Assembly: GCF_018343545.2 (NCBI RefSeq)
Contig: NZ_JAGYPE020000002.1
Span: 63,260 to 127,259 of the forward strand
Direction of reading: 5' to 3'
Length of the DNA: 64,000 nucleotides
From: Neobacillus citreus
GTDB taxonomy: Bacteria > Bacillota > Bacilli > Bacillales > Cytobacillaceae
Part shown: positions 7,760 to 16,970 of the stretch, in pieces
Layout of the letters: the number at the start of each line of letters is the position of its first letter
Numbering within the stretch: position 1 is the stretch's first letter
Made by a program: the position numbers and the translations under genes
Notes under the pieces: model-generated
Databases searched by the model: none
Told to the model about the DNA's origin: nothing
Seen by the model: only the letters and a program-made list of their open reading frames with translations

Positions 7760-9775
7760 ATGACGAATTTTAAACATTTATTTAGCCCTACGACGATTGG
7801 GACAACCGATTTAAAAAATAGAATTTTAAGTACGGCACATCAAACAAATCACGTAATCGATGGGATTCCTACCCCTGACATGACAGCTTATCATGTTGCA
7901 AGGGCTAAGGGTGGGGCTGGTTTGATTATCCTTGAAGCCGCCGCAGTTCATCCATCCGGTATGCTGACCACCAATACCATTGCAGGATATGATGAAAATG
8001 TCATACCTGCTTATTTAGAATTAGCAAGCGGCGTTCATCAGTATGGAACAAAAGTGTTTTCGCAATTATTCCATGGGGGAAGGGAAGTTGTTTCAAGCGA
8101 ATATCGAAATGCCGCCTGGGCACCTTCTGCTGTTCCGAGCCTCCGCTTCAGCACTATGCCTAAACCGATGAGCATCGAAGAAATCAAGGATGTCATTGAA
8201 GGGTTTGCGATTTCGGCAAGGTTAGCAAAAGAAGGCGGTCTAGATGGGGTAGAGATTTGTTGCTCGCATGGCTATCTTCCTGCACAATTTTGGGCGGAAC
8301 ATACAAATTTACGTACGGATGAATACGGAGGATCGTTCGAAAATCGCATGCGCTTTATTGTAGAAGTCATGGAACGGATTTGGCAGGTGGTTGGTGATGA
8401 CTTTACGGTTGGTATCCGCATGAGTGCCGATGAAATGACCATGGATGGCACAACTGTTAAAGATGCGGTCAAGATCGTGGAATATTTGGTGGAGCGCGTA
8501 AGGGTGGATTTTATAGATGTCACGGCAGGTGACTCGAGTACATTTGCGGGGTCCACGCATATTGTTCCTCCTTCACCAATCAAGCATGGGTATCTGACAC
8601 CGCAATCCTTTAAAATTCGAATGGCAGGGGCAGTACCAGTATTTGTCGGCTCCCGTATTGTTGATCCAGTTGAGGCCGAGCAAATCTTAGCATCAGGAAA
8701 AGCGGATGTTGTTGGGATGACACGTTCTTTAATTGTGGACCCCGAAATGCCGAATAAGGCCAGGTCCGGCAATCTTCATTTAATGGATGCTTGTATTGGC
8801 TGCCTACAGGCGTGTATTGGTCATTATCATAAAGGATTAACCATCGGCTGTGTGCAAAATCCTTCAGCAGGGAAGGAAAGAGAGGTTGATGAATTAAAGA
8901 ACAGTCCGCGTGAGAAGAAGAGGGTCCTTGTCATCGGAGCAGGACCTGCGGGGATGCAGGCAGCCGTCACATTGGATGAACAAGGCCACGATGTCGTTTT
9001 GGCGGATAAAGAGGATCATGCAGGAGGATTATTGCATACATTAAGACGGGCGCCGATGAGACAAGAACTCGCTGAATCGATGCTCGATAATTATGTAAGA
9101 AAGTTATCTAATAGCAAGGTACAGCTTGAACTAGGTTGGAATGTCCAGTACGAAGATATTGTGAAAATGTCTCCGGATGCAATTATCTGCGCTGCCGGGT
9201 CAAGACCGTATATCCCGAATATCCCGGGAATACAAGATCCACGAGTGCTCACGGTTGAAGAGCTGTTTAATAAGCGGGACAAACAAATTGGAAAAAATGT
9301 CTTAGTATTTGATTTTGCCGGCGATTGGCCAGCAATGGAAGCGGCAATTGAATTAGGGGAAAAAGGCCATCAAGTTACTTTGATTTCGGCGCGGCTTTAT
9401 ATCGGAGAAGAAGTCCATCAATACTTACGAAATGAATATTTGAAAAAGCTCTATCAACTTAAAGTTAAGCTGCGGCCACATTATGATTTGGGAGAAATAA
9501 AGGGCGACGGAGCAGTAATTAGAAATCTATTTTCTTATGAAAAAGAAACTTTGGAAAATTGGGATACAATCGTCCTATCGCTTGGACGCATACCAAATAC
9601 TGAACTCTACGAAAAAATAAAAAATCTAGGTCCGCATGTTTTACAAATCGGAGACTGCCTCGCACCTAGAACATTGGAAGAAGCCACCTATGAGGGATTG
9701 ATGACATCCTTACAGCTAGGGGTAAAAGGGATGAATAATCGTGGGATCACTTTTAGTGAATCCATTGTTAAATAA
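7760..9775 (+). CDS. FMN/4Fe-4S/FAD oxidoreductase (2,4-dienoyl-CoA reductase / trimethylamine dehydrogenase-like)
   Basis: A 671-residue fusion. It has an old-yellow-enzyme TIM barrel (about 1-335), a four-cysteine iron-sulfur motif C345-x2-C348-x3-C352-x11-C364, and C-terminal FAD and NAD(P) binding folds (VIGAGPAGMQAA near 390). Relatives include 2,4-dienoyl-CoA reductase, trimethylamine dehydrogenase and demethylases of N-methylated compounds; the substrate is not evident. ATG 7760 is preferred (AGGAG 8 bases upstream) over the GTG at 7751. It is transcribed alone from a sigma-54 promoter, divergent from the activator gene, and is presumably co-induced with the symporter. Confidence 0.85.
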   Translation: MTNFKHLFSPTTIGTTDLKNRILSTAHQTNHVIDGIPTPDMTAYHVARAKGGAGLIILEAAAVHPSGMLTTNTIAGYDENVIPAYLELASGVHQYGTKVFSQLFHGGREVVSSEYRNAAWAPSAVPSLRFSTMPKPMSIEEIKDVIEGFAISARLAKEGGLDGVEICCSHGYLPAQFWAEHTNLRTDEYGGSFENRMRFIVEVMERIWQVVGDDFTVGIRMSADEMTMDGTTVKDAVKIVEYLVERVRVDFIDVTAGDSSTFAGSTHIVPPSPIKHGYLTPQSFKIRMAGAVPVFVGSRIVDPVEAEQILASGKADVVGMTRSLIVDPEMPNKARSGNLHLMDACIGCLQACIGHYHKGLTIGCVQNPSAGKEREVDELKNSPREKKRVLVIGAGPAGMQAAVTLDEQGHDVVLADKEDHAGGLLHTLRRAPMRQELAESMLDNYVRKLSNSKVQLELGWNVQYEDIVKMSPDAIICAAGSRPYIPNIPGIQDPRVLTVEELFNKRDKQIGKNVLVFDFAGDWPAMEAAIELGEKGHQVTLISARLYIGEEVHQYLRNEYLKKLYQLKVKLRPHYDLGEIKGDGAVIRNLFSYEKETLENWDTIVLSLGRIPNTELYEKIKNLGPHVLQIGDCLAPRTLEEATYEGLMTSLQLGVKGMNNRGITFSESIVK

Positions 9776-9782
9776 TAGTCTT

Positions 9783-9814
9783 AAGCCAGTCCAAGGTAGT
9801 GTGGGCTGGCTTTT
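9783..9814 (+). terminator. Intrinsic terminator after the oxidoreductase
   Basis: AAGCCAGTCC pairs with GGGCTGGCTT, followed by TT. The same two arms recur in the terminator at 58748-58793. Confidence 0.8.
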
Positions 9815-9828
9815 ATGGTCGAAAGCTT

Positions 9829-10479
9829 TTATCTCTTAAACACATGATCTCCAATAGAGGCGGTTGTCGTCCTTGAATCAAGCCAGCGGCTGGTTGCGAT
9901 GACCGGATTATAGAAGAATAAGGAATCTCCGACAAGATTTCTTTTCTCATTCAACGCCTCACGCACCGCGTTAATAGAATCATCATCTGCGGGTTTATTA
10001 ATGGCCCCATTGCGGACAGGCTGGAATTGTCCCTTTTGATAGATAACCTCCTTAATCGAGTCAGGGAATGCCGAACTCGCAACACGATTTAAAACAACGC
10101 AGGCAACGGCCACTTTTCCTTCGTAAGGCTCAATCTCTGCCTCGGCCCTGACCAATCTCGCCAACAAATCTAGTTCTTGTTCTGAATATCCCTGATTCTC
10201 TTCAAGTTTTAACGCGGCCGATGCCGCTGCAGCTCTAACGGCAACTGTCCTTGCGACCGTCATTTCAGCCTCAGAATCACCAGTATGTATAGTTTGTCCA
10301 ACATAAATCAAATCGAGGTTTTGAACCTGCGGGTTCCGGTTCGCTAAATCTTGTAAAGTCATACTATGTTCTCTTGCAATCTTAGTCATCGTATCCCCGG
10401 TTTTAACCGTATAAGCAAAAACAGGTGAAGCAAATAAGAGTGATACTACTATTGTTAAAGTCACTATTAATTTTATCAT
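9829..10479 (-). CDS. LysM-containing cell-wall hydrolase (SleB/CwlJ-like)
   Basis: A 216-residue secreted protein. A signal peptide (about 1-22) is followed by one LysM peptidoglycan-binding domain (about 23-68; YTVKTGDT...VGQTIHT). An Ala-rich linker leads to a Hydrolase_2 domain (about 105-216) with the conserved LVRAEAE and VLNRV segments. Members such as SleB and CwlJ act on spore cortex peptidoglycan, and the LysM form is also found in vegetative hydrolases. GGAGGG stands 8 bases before the ATG. It is a single gene, convergent with the oxidoreductase. Confidence 0.85.
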   Translation of the reverse strand: MIKLIVTLTIVVSLLFASPVFAYTVKTGDTMTKIAREHSMTLQDLANRNPQVQNLDLIYVGQTIHTGDSEAEMTVARTVAVRAAAASAALKLEENQGYSEQELDLLARLVRAEAEIEPYEGKVAVACVVLNRVASSAFPDSIKEVIYQKGQFQPVRNGAINKPADDDSINAVREALNEKRNLVGDSLFFYNPVIATSRWLDSRTTTASIGDHVFKR

Positions 10480-10720
10480 TGGTATTTCCCTCCTGGTTGA
10501 TATAACGTAATCTCTTAGTGTCTATTTCTATGAATTGAAAAAAAAGAATAGTATTACAGTTTGATTTCATAGAAATAACAATTGTGTTATGTTGAAAAAA
10601 TATAAAGGAGGCCGTTGATAATCGGAAACTAACCGAAAATATGAATTTGCTAGTTTTTAAAGAAAAATCTATATTTAGAAGCTATAATGAAAAAAGAGAT
10701 TTTTTAAGGGGGTGTGCTTT

Positions 10721-12331
10721 CTGCAGTCGATAAAAGTTTCCCTTCAAACAAAAATATTCGGTCTTGTTCTGATTCTTAGTTTCATATTAATTTTGCTATT
10801 AACGGGATTTTATAGTTATATGGAAAGCAAGCAAATCGAGGAAAACAAAGGAAGGCTGGCGCTGGGAATATCGAGAACTGTTTCATACATTCCGACCATT
10901 ATCGATGCATTTAAAACGGATGACCCATCCATAACCATTGAGCCTATTGCGGAAAAAATACGTAAAGAAACGGGTGCTGAATTTGTTGTAATCGGAAATA
11001 AAGATGGGGTCAGATACTCGCATCCCGAAAAAACAAAACTTGGCAGGAAGATGACCGGAGGAGATAATGACAGGGCCCTTACAAAAGGGGAGTACTATGT
11101 CTCCAAGGCGAAAGGGACACTTGGACCATCGATAAGGGGAAAATCTCCGATATTTAACAAACAGGGAGAGATTATTGGAATTGTGTCAGTCGGATTTCTT
11201 CTCGAAGATGTCAATCAGCAAATTACCGATAACATCAGAAGGGTATTGATTGTTTCATTATTTGCTTTATTCATTTCGCTAATCGGCAGTATTCTACTAG
11301 GCCGCAACATCCGCAAAGATACGATGGGACTTGAACCGTACCAAATTGCCACCCTTTATAAGGAGAAAAACGCAGTCCTCCATTCTGTAAAAGAAGGGAT
11401 TCTAGCAATCAATCAAAAGGGATACATCACGATGATGAATCAACAGGCGAAGGAACTTCTGCAGCTGCAAGGGTCCGTAAGAAACAGGAAAGTAGATGGA
11501 CTGTTTCCTTCCAGCTATCTGTATGAGGTGTTAAAAACAGGAAACGCGCAAACAGACAAGGAAATGGTCTGGAATGATAAAACCGTGATCGTGAATTGTA
11601 CACCAATCATGGATGGAAAAAACGGCATTAAAGGCGTTGTGGCATCTTTCCGTGACAAAACGGAAATTGAGCAAATGATTAATACCATCTCTGAAGTAAA
11701 AAGGTATTCGGAGGACCTGCGTGCCCAGACCCACGAATTCACCAATAAACTTTACTTTTTATTGGGCTTGCTGCAGCTTGGGGAATACAAGGAAGCCATC
11801 GAGATGATTCAAGGTGAAACCCAGGCACTTCAGTTTCAGAATTCGGTTGTTTTTAAGCAAATAAAAGATACAAAAATACAGGCCATTTTATTAGGTAAAT
11901 TAGGGAAAGCATCAGAAAAGAAAATAAACTTTGAGATTAATACAGACAGTTACTTGGAAGCAATGCCCGCCCATATTAAACTTTCTAACCTCATTGTCAT
12001 TCTGGGAAACTTAATTGATAATGCCTTTGAAGCTGTTTACGGAAGTAAAGACCCTGTTGTTAAATTCTTTGCAACAGATATCGGAAGTGATATCATTTTT
12101 GAAATTTCCGATAATGGAAAGGGGTTTAATGAGGCTGAAATATCGCTCCTTTTTGAACGGGGCTATTCCTCTAAAATAGGTACGGCGCCGCGAGGATTTG
12201 GCTTGTCAAATGCTGAACAGGCTGTATTAGAATTGAATGGGATGATAGAGGCGCAAAGCAATTCTGAAAGCGGCGCTATTTTTACCGTTTATATTCCAAA
12301 AAACGTGCAAGGGGATGAGATGGTTGGATAG
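10721..12331 (+). CDS. Sensor histidine kinase, CitS/DcuS/DctS family
   Basis: A 536-residue kinase: TM1 (about 7-28), an extracytoplasmic Cache/PAS-like sensor (about 35-165), TM2 (about 170-195), a cytoplasmic PAS domain (about 215-325), a SpoOB-like dimerisation helix with the phosphorylated His in QTHEFTNKL, and an ATPase domain with NLIDNAFEA and a late GFGLSNA. This is the layout of citrate and C4-dicarboxylate sensors. No ATG is available: the frame offers GTG at 10712, which overlaps the Shine-Dalgarno AAGGGGG, or CTG at 10721, 8 bases from it, giving the typical N terminus MQSIKVSLQTK. It is coupled to the response regulator gene. Confidence 0.88.
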   Translation: MQSIKVSLQTKIFGLVLILSFILILLLTGFYSYMESKQIEENKGRLALGISRTVSYIPTIIDAFKTDDPSITIEPIAEKIRKETGAEFVVIGNKDGVRYSHPEKTKLGRKMTGGDNDRALTKGEYYVSKAKGTLGPSIRGKSPIFNKQGEIIGIVSVGFLLEDVNQQITDNIRRVLIVSLFALFISLIGSILLGRNIRKDTMGLEPYQIATLYKEKNAVLHSVKEGILAINQKGYITMMNQQAKELLQLQGSVRNRKVDGLFPSSYLYEVLKTGNAQTDKEMVWNDKTVIVNCTPIMDGKNGIKGVVASFRDKTEIEQMINTISEVKRYSEDLRAQTHEFTNKLYFLLGLLQLGEYKEAIEMIQGETQALQFQNSVVFKQIKDTKIQAILLGKLGKASEKKINFEINTDSYLEAMPAHIKLSNLIVILGNLIDNAFEAVYGSKDPVVKFFATDIGSDIIFEISDNGKGFNEAEISLLFERGYSSKIGTAPRGFGLSNAEQAVLELNGMIEAQSNSESGAIFTVYIPKNVQGDEMVG

Positions 12332-13010
12332 GATCAAAACGGTTATTGCGGAAGATGATTTTCGAATCGCTGATATGCATGAAAAGTTTTTAAATATGTT
12401 TGAAGAAATAGAAGTTGTAGGCAAAGCATTAAACGGTGAACAGACACTTCAAGTGCTTGAGAAGGAAAACCCTGATTTTCTCCTTCTTGATGTGTATATG
12501 CCAGATATGCTGGGATCCGATCTTTTGCCTGCGATACGAGAAAAGTATCCGAAGGTTAGTATTATTATGATTACGGCGGCAACCGATAAGGAATTTCTTG
12601 AAAAAGCTTTAAATTACGGGGTCGAAAATTACCTGATCAAGCCGGTAAACAAAGAAAGGTTTGATGATGTTATCCAGGAATATATCAAAAAACGTACCTT
12701 GCTTTCTTCCACTCAGGAAATTAATCAAAACTATGTAGATCTTCTATTTAGGCATGGAAAAGCGGAAAGAGAAGGCAAAAGCCCTGGGCTTCCGAAGGGT
12801 ATCGATGAAATAACACTAGGAAAAGTAAAAGCTGTTTTTCAGGCAAGGAAAGATGGCCTTTCGGCAGAGGAAGTTGGCAAAGAAATTGGCGCTTCCCGGA
12901 TTACAGCACGAAGATATCTGGAATATCTCTCCTCCAAACAGGAGGTAAAAGCAGAAGTGGTCTACGGAATTGTCGGCAGGCCGGAACGAAAATATTATCC
13001 AGTTTTATGA
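12315..13010 (+). CDS. Response regulator, CitT/DctR/DcuR family
   Basis: A 231-residue protein with a receiver domain (about 8-125; acidic EDD pocket, phospho-Asp in LLDVYMPD, and a late K in LIKPVN) and a C-terminal winged HTH (about 150-231; ASRITARRYLEYL), as in CitT and DctR. The start overlaps the kinase gene. ATG 12315 or TTG 12324 are both possible, the latter better spaced from AAGGGG. The pair most likely controls the CitMHS carrier just downstream. Confidence 0.88.
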   Translation: MRWLDRIKTVIAEDDFRIADMHEKFLNMFEEIEVVGKALNGEQTLQVLEKENPDFLLLDVYMPDMLGSDLLPAIREKYPKVSIIMITAATDKEFLEKALNYGVENYLIKPVNKERFDDVIQEYIKKRTLLSSTQEINQNYVDLLFRHGKAEREGKSPGLPKGIDEITLGKVKAVFQARKDGLSAEEVGKEIGASRITARRYLEYLSSKQEVKAEVVYGIVGRPERKYYPVL

Positions 13011-13039
13011 AAGAAGGTGGGAATGCCGCCTTCTTTTTT
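13011..13039 (+). terminator. Intrinsic terminator after the two-component system
   Basis: AAGAAGGTGG and CCGCCTTCTT form a stem with one wobble pair, followed by TTTTT. Confidence 0.8.
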
Positions 13040-13091
13040 AGCTAATAAGAAAGTATAAATTCAACTACGCCTCTGTCTTCGTCCTCGAGGA

Positions 13092-13112
13092 CTCGCCAAT
13101 CGGCGAGATTTT
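13092..13112 (+). other. GC-rich hairpin in the carrier gene leader
   Basis: CTCGCC (13092-13097) pairs with GGCGAG, followed by ATTTTATTTA. It could be a weak terminator or a regulatory stem. It lies between the two-component terminator and the CitMHS gene. Confidence 0.35.
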
Positions 13113-13184
13113 ATTTATGGAAAAATTCTCCTCTTGTGAACAATATGTACAAAATCTACTTAAATTACGTTAAAAACTTTATTT

Positions 13185-13198
13185 TGGTAACGTTTTCA
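13185..13198 (+). promoter_or_regulatory. Candidate CcpA site (cre)
   Basis: TGGTAACGTTTTCA matches the cre consensus TGWAARCGYTWWCW at 12 of 14 positions. It lies 52 bases upstream of the CitMHS start codon. Citrate carrier genes of Bacillus are known to be catabolite-repressed, so the location fits. Confidence 0.55.
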
Positions 13199-13249
13199 CT
13201 CCTGAGTATTTTGATTATATTTAATTTACAAATAAAAGGGGTGACTAAT

Positions 13250-14542
13250 ATGTTAGCAATTTTAGGATTTTTAATGATTATTACTTTCATGACATTGATT
13301 ATGACTAAACGCCTTCCCGCTATGATCGCGCTTATGGTAGTGCCTGTTGTTTTTGCATTGATCGGCGGTTTTGGAAGCAAAATGGGACCGATGGCGCTAG
13401 AGGGGATTAAAAGTGTTGCGCCAACTGGAATTATGATTCTGTTTGCGATTCTGTTTTTCGGTATTATGATTGATGCCGGAGTGTTTGATCCCATTATTTC
13501 GACAATCTTGAAAGTGGTAAAAGGAGACCCAGTCAAAGTAGCGATTGGAACGGCTGTCCTTGCCCTATTAATTTCTCTAGACGGGGATGGGACCACCACT
13601 TATATGATAACGATTTCAGCGATGTTGCCACTGTATAAACGGATTGGCATGAGGCCACTAACACTTGCTGGAATTGCCGTATCAGCTTCAGGCGTCATGA
13701 ACCTTCTTCCATGGGGCGGTCCAACAGCAAGAGCAATGACAGCTTTGCATATGGAAATGTCAGATATTTTTACACCGGTGATCCCAAGTATGGCGGGAGG
13801 AATCGTGTTTGTTTTATTCATGGCCTTCGTGCTTGGAAGAAAAGAACGGAAACGGGTCGGTGTCCTGCAAATCGATCCTGTCACGAGCAATATGGTAGCT
13901 GCAACTTCAGAGGCTGCCTACCTTAAACGTCCTAAGTTAATTCTTATCAACTATGCTCTGACAATCACTCTATTAGTAGCATTAATCCAAGAGTGGCTTC
14001 CAACAACAGTCTTGTTCATGCTTGGATTCGCTATTGCGATTACGCTTAACTACCCACGCTTAAGCGATCAAAAAGAACGAGTTGCCAACTATGCAGACAA
14101 TGCCTTGTCAGTTGTTTCAATGGTGTTTGCGGCAGGGATTTTTACAGGTATTTTGACAGGTACAAAAATGGTAGATGCCATGGCAACTGCAATGATTTCC
14201 TATATACCGGATTTTCTGGGTTCACATTTTGCTGTAATTACAGCGATTATTAGCGCACCATTAACCTTTTTCATGTCAAATGATGCTTTCTATTATGGGG
14301 TGCTGCCTTTGCTTGCTAAAGCAGCGAGTGTATATGGAATCGACCCGGCATTTCTTGGACGGGCATCATTGTTAGGACAGCCTGTTCACTTATTAAGCCC
14401 TCTTGTCCCTTCGACCTACCTCTTGGTTGGAATGGTTGGCGAAGATTTCGGCGACCTGCAGCGCACCTTCCTGAAATGGGCATGCGGCTCGACATTGGTG
14501 ATGATGGCAGTTGCAATTGTTTTAGGCATTATTCCTTTTTAA
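13250..14542 (+). CDS. CitMHS-family citrate (divalent metal-citrate) symporter
   Basis: A 430-residue membrane carrier, the usual length of CitM/CitN-type transporters, with about 12 hydrophobic segments. The family-typical segment SLDGDGTTTYM and the re-entrant-like NLLPWGGPTARA are both present. These proteins take up citrate complexed with Mg or Ca together with protons. ATG 13250 follows AAAGGGGTG; the longer frame from 13136 lacks a good ribosome binding site. It lies directly behind a CitS/CitT-like system and a cre-like site, which together predict citrate induction and glucose repression. Confidence 0.88.
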   Translation: MLAILGFLMIITFMTLIMTKRLPAMIALMVVPVVFALIGGFGSKMGPMALEGIKSVAPTGIMILFAILFFGIMIDAGVFDPIISTILKVVKGDPVKVAIGTAVLALLISLDGDGTTTYMITISAMLPLYKRIGMRPLTLAGIAVSASGVMNLLPWGGPTARAMTALHMEMSDIFTPVIPSMAGGIVFVLFMAFVLGRKERKRVGVLQIDPVTSNMVAATSEAAYLKRPKLILINYALTITLLVALIQEWLPTTVLFMLGFAIAITLNYPRLSDQKERVANYADNALSVVSMVFAAGIFTGILTGTKMVDAMATAMISYIPDFLGSHFAVITAIISAPLTFFMSNDAFYYGVLPLLAKAASVYGIDPAFLGRASLLGQPVHLLSPLVPSTYLLVGMVGEDFGDLQRTFLKWACGSTLVMMAVAIVLGIIPF

Positions 14543-14568
14543 TAGAAAAGTAGGCTGGGGGATTCAAT

Positions 14569-14712
14569 ATGTGGATTATTACCGTCTTTTTAGGAAAAAA
14601 TAATGTCTCAATGTATGAATTTTATTCTGAGCGGGAAGCAAGGGAAGCGTTTGGCAATGTATCTGGTTGCAAATTTCTTTCTGAGGTGATTTATTATAAC
14701 GATAAAGAATAA
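14569..14712 (+). CDS. 47-residue hypothetical protein
   Basis: A small ORF with a good ribosome binding site (GGGGGATTCAAT before ATG) between two carrier genes on the same strand. The product is soluble-looking, begins with MWIITVFLGKN, and has a charged centre (SEREAREAF) and one Cys. The composition resembles a compact alpha/beta mini-protein. No family was recognised. It is 26 bases after the CitMHS stop and 38 bases before the AEC gene, so it is probably co-transcribed with both. Confidence 0.6.
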   Translation: MWIITVFLGKNNVSMYEFYSEREAREAFGNVSGCKFLSEVIYYNDKE

Positions 14713-14750
14713 ATAGGATTTTTTGTTTTATAGAGAGAGAAGGTTTTTCA

Positions 14751-15680
14751 ATGGATATATTGTTTCATATTTTGCTCGATATCATTTTCCCGATCTTTGT
14801 GTTAATCGTGGCAGGTGCCATCTTGCAGCGGACTGTTAAGCTAAATTTATCTACACTGTCAACTTTGACAGTGTATTTCTTATTACCGGCAGTTTGTTTC
14901 GTCAATATTTATCAGAGTAAGTTGCCGAAGGCGGTCGTTAGTCAGACGTTAGGCTATTTAATGCTGTTTAACTTTATTCTAATTCTTATCAGTATGGTAA
15001 TTGCAAAAGCAAACAAATTTGACCGCAAGCTGTCGTCCACATTTAAAAACAGTATGGTCTTAAGCAATTCCGGAAATTACGGTCTGCCGGTCAGCGAAAT
15101 GGCTTTTGCCGGGAATCCGATCGCCATGTCCATCCAAATCATCATCATGATTTTTCAAAACATACTCACATTTACTTACGGATTATATAACTGTGTTTCT
15201 GCCCAGAGCAGCGGGATGGAAGTTTTACGGAAAATTATGCGGCTACCGGTGATTTACGCTCTATTATTGGCTGTATTGTTGAAATGGCTTCATGTGGAAA
15301 TTCCCATTTATATTTGGAAGCCAATTGAAAATGCATCGAACGCCTTTTTAGCGGTAGCGCTCGTTACATTAGGTGCACAGGTCGCGTATTTAAAAATTAC
15401 TCACATTTCCCGGCCCATCATCTGGATTGTCATCGGCAGGCTGCTAATTTCGCCGATAGTTGGTTTTTTCGTTATCACAATTCTTGGTCTTAAAGGGATT
15501 ACGGCTCAAGCATTATTCATAGCCAGTTCCTTTCCGACTTCGAGAAATAGTTCCCTGCTCGCGCTTGAGTATGATAATTACCCGGAATATGCCTCGCAAG
15601 CAGTCCTGTTAACGACTATTATCAGCAGTGTTACCGTTGCGATTGTCGTGTACCTTTCGAAAATCCTTTTTGCGGCTTAA
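14751..15680 (+). CDS. AEC-family (auxin efflux carrier-type) transporter
   Basis: A 309-residue membrane protein with about 10 hydrophobic segments in two inverted halves, separated by a short polar loop. The FLLPAVCFVNIYQ and NSGNYGLPVSEMAFG-like segments and a late ASSFPTSRNSSLLALEY are typical of the AEC family, which includes malate and malonate carriers in bacteria. ATG 14751 is preceded by GAGAGAAGG. Its position after the CitMHS gene suggests an organic-acid cargo. Confidence 0.82.
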   Translation: MDILFHILLDIIFPIFVLIVAGAILQRTVKLNLSTLSTLTVYFLLPAVCFVNIYQSKLPKAVVSQTLGYLMLFNFILILISMVIAKANKFDRKLSSTFKNSMVLSNSGNYGLPVSEMAFAGNPIAMSIQIIIMIFQNILTFTYGLYNCVSAQSSGMEVLRKIMRLPVIYALLLAVLLKWLHVEIPIYIWKPIENASNAFLAVALVTLGAQVAYLKITHISRPIIWIVIGRLLISPIVGFFVITILGLKGITAQALFIASSFPTSRNSSLLALEYDNYPEYASQAVLLTTIISSVTVAIVVYLSKILFAA

Positions 15681-15769
15681 ATGCACTTATTAGACAGGCC
15701 AATTTTTCAATGGATAAGTCTAAATTCGTAAAAAATGAATATTTTCATAGTAGATAAGGAGGCGATAAG

Positions 15770-16879
15770 GTGAAATCAATCGGCATCTTGGGGGTAGGTC
15801 AAGCAGGTGGAAATATCGCTGAAATAGCATCGACGATGGGCTTTCAAACCGCCCTTATCAACACTAATCAACGAGATGGGGCAGTCAATACAAAGGTTGA
15901 AAAGAAATATTTTGTCCCAGGGTATAATGGAGCAGGGCAGGACCGTTCAGTCGGTTTACGGGCGGTTCACGAACATTATAGGGAACTGATTGACTTTGTT
16001 AAAAAATCCTTTAAAAACGTCAAACTGTTATTAGTTGCTTTCTCGACGGACGGTGGAACTGGGTCGGGAATGAGTCCGCTGTTAATTGATATTTTATTAG
16101 ACCAGCTGCCGGGTATGAACATCGGGGCAATTGCGGTTGTGCCTGAGCGGAATGTGCTGGCAGGGAATCGAATCAATGCGGCTGAATGCATTGAGCAGAT
16201 TTCCAAAATTGAAGGCATTTCTTCCGTATTTCTAGTGGATAACGATCAAATGCGTAAAGTAAATCCGCAATCAAGCAAGCAGCAAGTTTATCTTCAGTCC
16301 AACCATCAAGTTATGGAGGCCATCAGCCATGTCCTGGAAGTAACACAAAAGAGTTCATTTTACGGCAATTTTGATGAAACGGATTTGATGAATATCCTCA
16401 ATACAAGAGGAGTAACGTTGATTTCTTCGGCTCCTGTTACTGATGCGAAGACGACGGCGGAAGTGGCCGAAAGCATTCAGCGTTCTTGGGCAAGTTCCAT
16501 CTTTTGCCCTGTCGATACAGTTGGGGTCATTCGGGCAGGACTTATATATGAAGGGCCGGAGACAGTCACGAAACTCATAAATGTGCCTTCTATTTTTGAG
16601 GGAATCGGGGAGCCTTTAGAACTATTTGAGGGAACCTATATAACAGAAGGGGATCCAACGATTACGACGATTTTAGCAGGGCTGTCTTTCCCAAGGCGCC
16701 GCCTGCAATCCTTGGAGGAATCACTGGAGAAAAACAAAGAGCGCCTGCAATATCTCGTTAAGAAGGAACATGCAGAAAGATATGAATCCTCTGTTTCCTG
16801 GGCTTCCAATCTAAAAGCAAAACCACCTGAACGAAAGTCTTCGGGTGTAACCTCCAAGTTGTCAAAGTATCAGAAATAG
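15770..16879 (+). CDS. FtsZ/TubZ-like tubulin-superfamily GTPase
   Basis: A 369-residue protein with the tubulin/FtsZ nucleotide fold: T1 loop GVGQAGGN (8-15), T4 glycine loop TDGGTGSG (93-100; the first glycine of the GGGTGSG consensus is Asp), and a T7 synergy loop N200-x-D202-x2-D205 (NFDETDLMNIL) needed for GTP hydrolysis in a polymer. After about 310 come a charged helix and a basic, Ser/Lys-rich tail, recalling TubZ more than FtsZ. It is far from a division (dcw) cluster, has no recognisable TubR-like HTH neighbour, and no centromere iterons are seen. GGAGGCGATAAG precedes the GTG start. The cellular role is unknown. Confidence 0.85.
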   Translation: MKSIGILGVGQAGGNIAEIASTMGFQTALINTNQRDGAVNTKVEKKYFVPGYNGAGQDRSVGLRAVHEHYRELIDFVKKSFKNVKLLLVAFSTDGGTGSGMSPLLIDILLDQLPGMNIGAIAVVPERNVLAGNRINAAECIEQISKIEGISSVFLVDNDQMRKVNPQSSKQQVYLQSNHQVMEAISHVLEVTQKSSFYGNFDETDLMNILNTRGVTLISSAPVTDAKTTAEVAESIQRSWASSIFCPVDTVGVIRAGLIYEGPETVTKLINVPSIFEGIGEPLELFEGTYITEGDPTITTILAGLSFPRRRLQSLEESLEKNKERLQYLVKKEHAERYESSVSWASNLKAKPPERKSSGVTSKLSKYQK

Positions 16880-16886
16880 GGTAGTT

Positions 16887-16923
16887 AAAAGGACATCCTC
16901 TTTGGTAAGGGGGTGTCTTTTTT
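16887..16923 (+). terminator. Intrinsic terminator after the FtsZ-like gene
   Basis: AAAAGGACATCC pairs imperfectly with GGGGGTGTCTTTT, followed by more T residues. Confidence 0.7.
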
Positions 16924-16970
16924 ACGGAAAAATTGTTGGTAGAGTTTTAACTGAAAAGAGATATAAATGA

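Noticed and set aside
8272..8772. A long minus-strand ORF inside the oxidoreductase gene
   Set aside because: It has no ribosome binding site and lies fully antisense to a clearly conserved enzyme, so it is a shadow of codon usage.
10608..10640. A ribosome-binding-site-like AAAGGAGG followed by a 5-codon TTG ORF and an inverted repeat before the kinase gene
   Set aside because: It is too short to judge as a leader peptide, and there is no attenuator structure connected to it.
13118..13174. An 18-codon ORF upstream of the CitMHS gene
   Set aside because: It has no ribosome binding site and no conserved feature.
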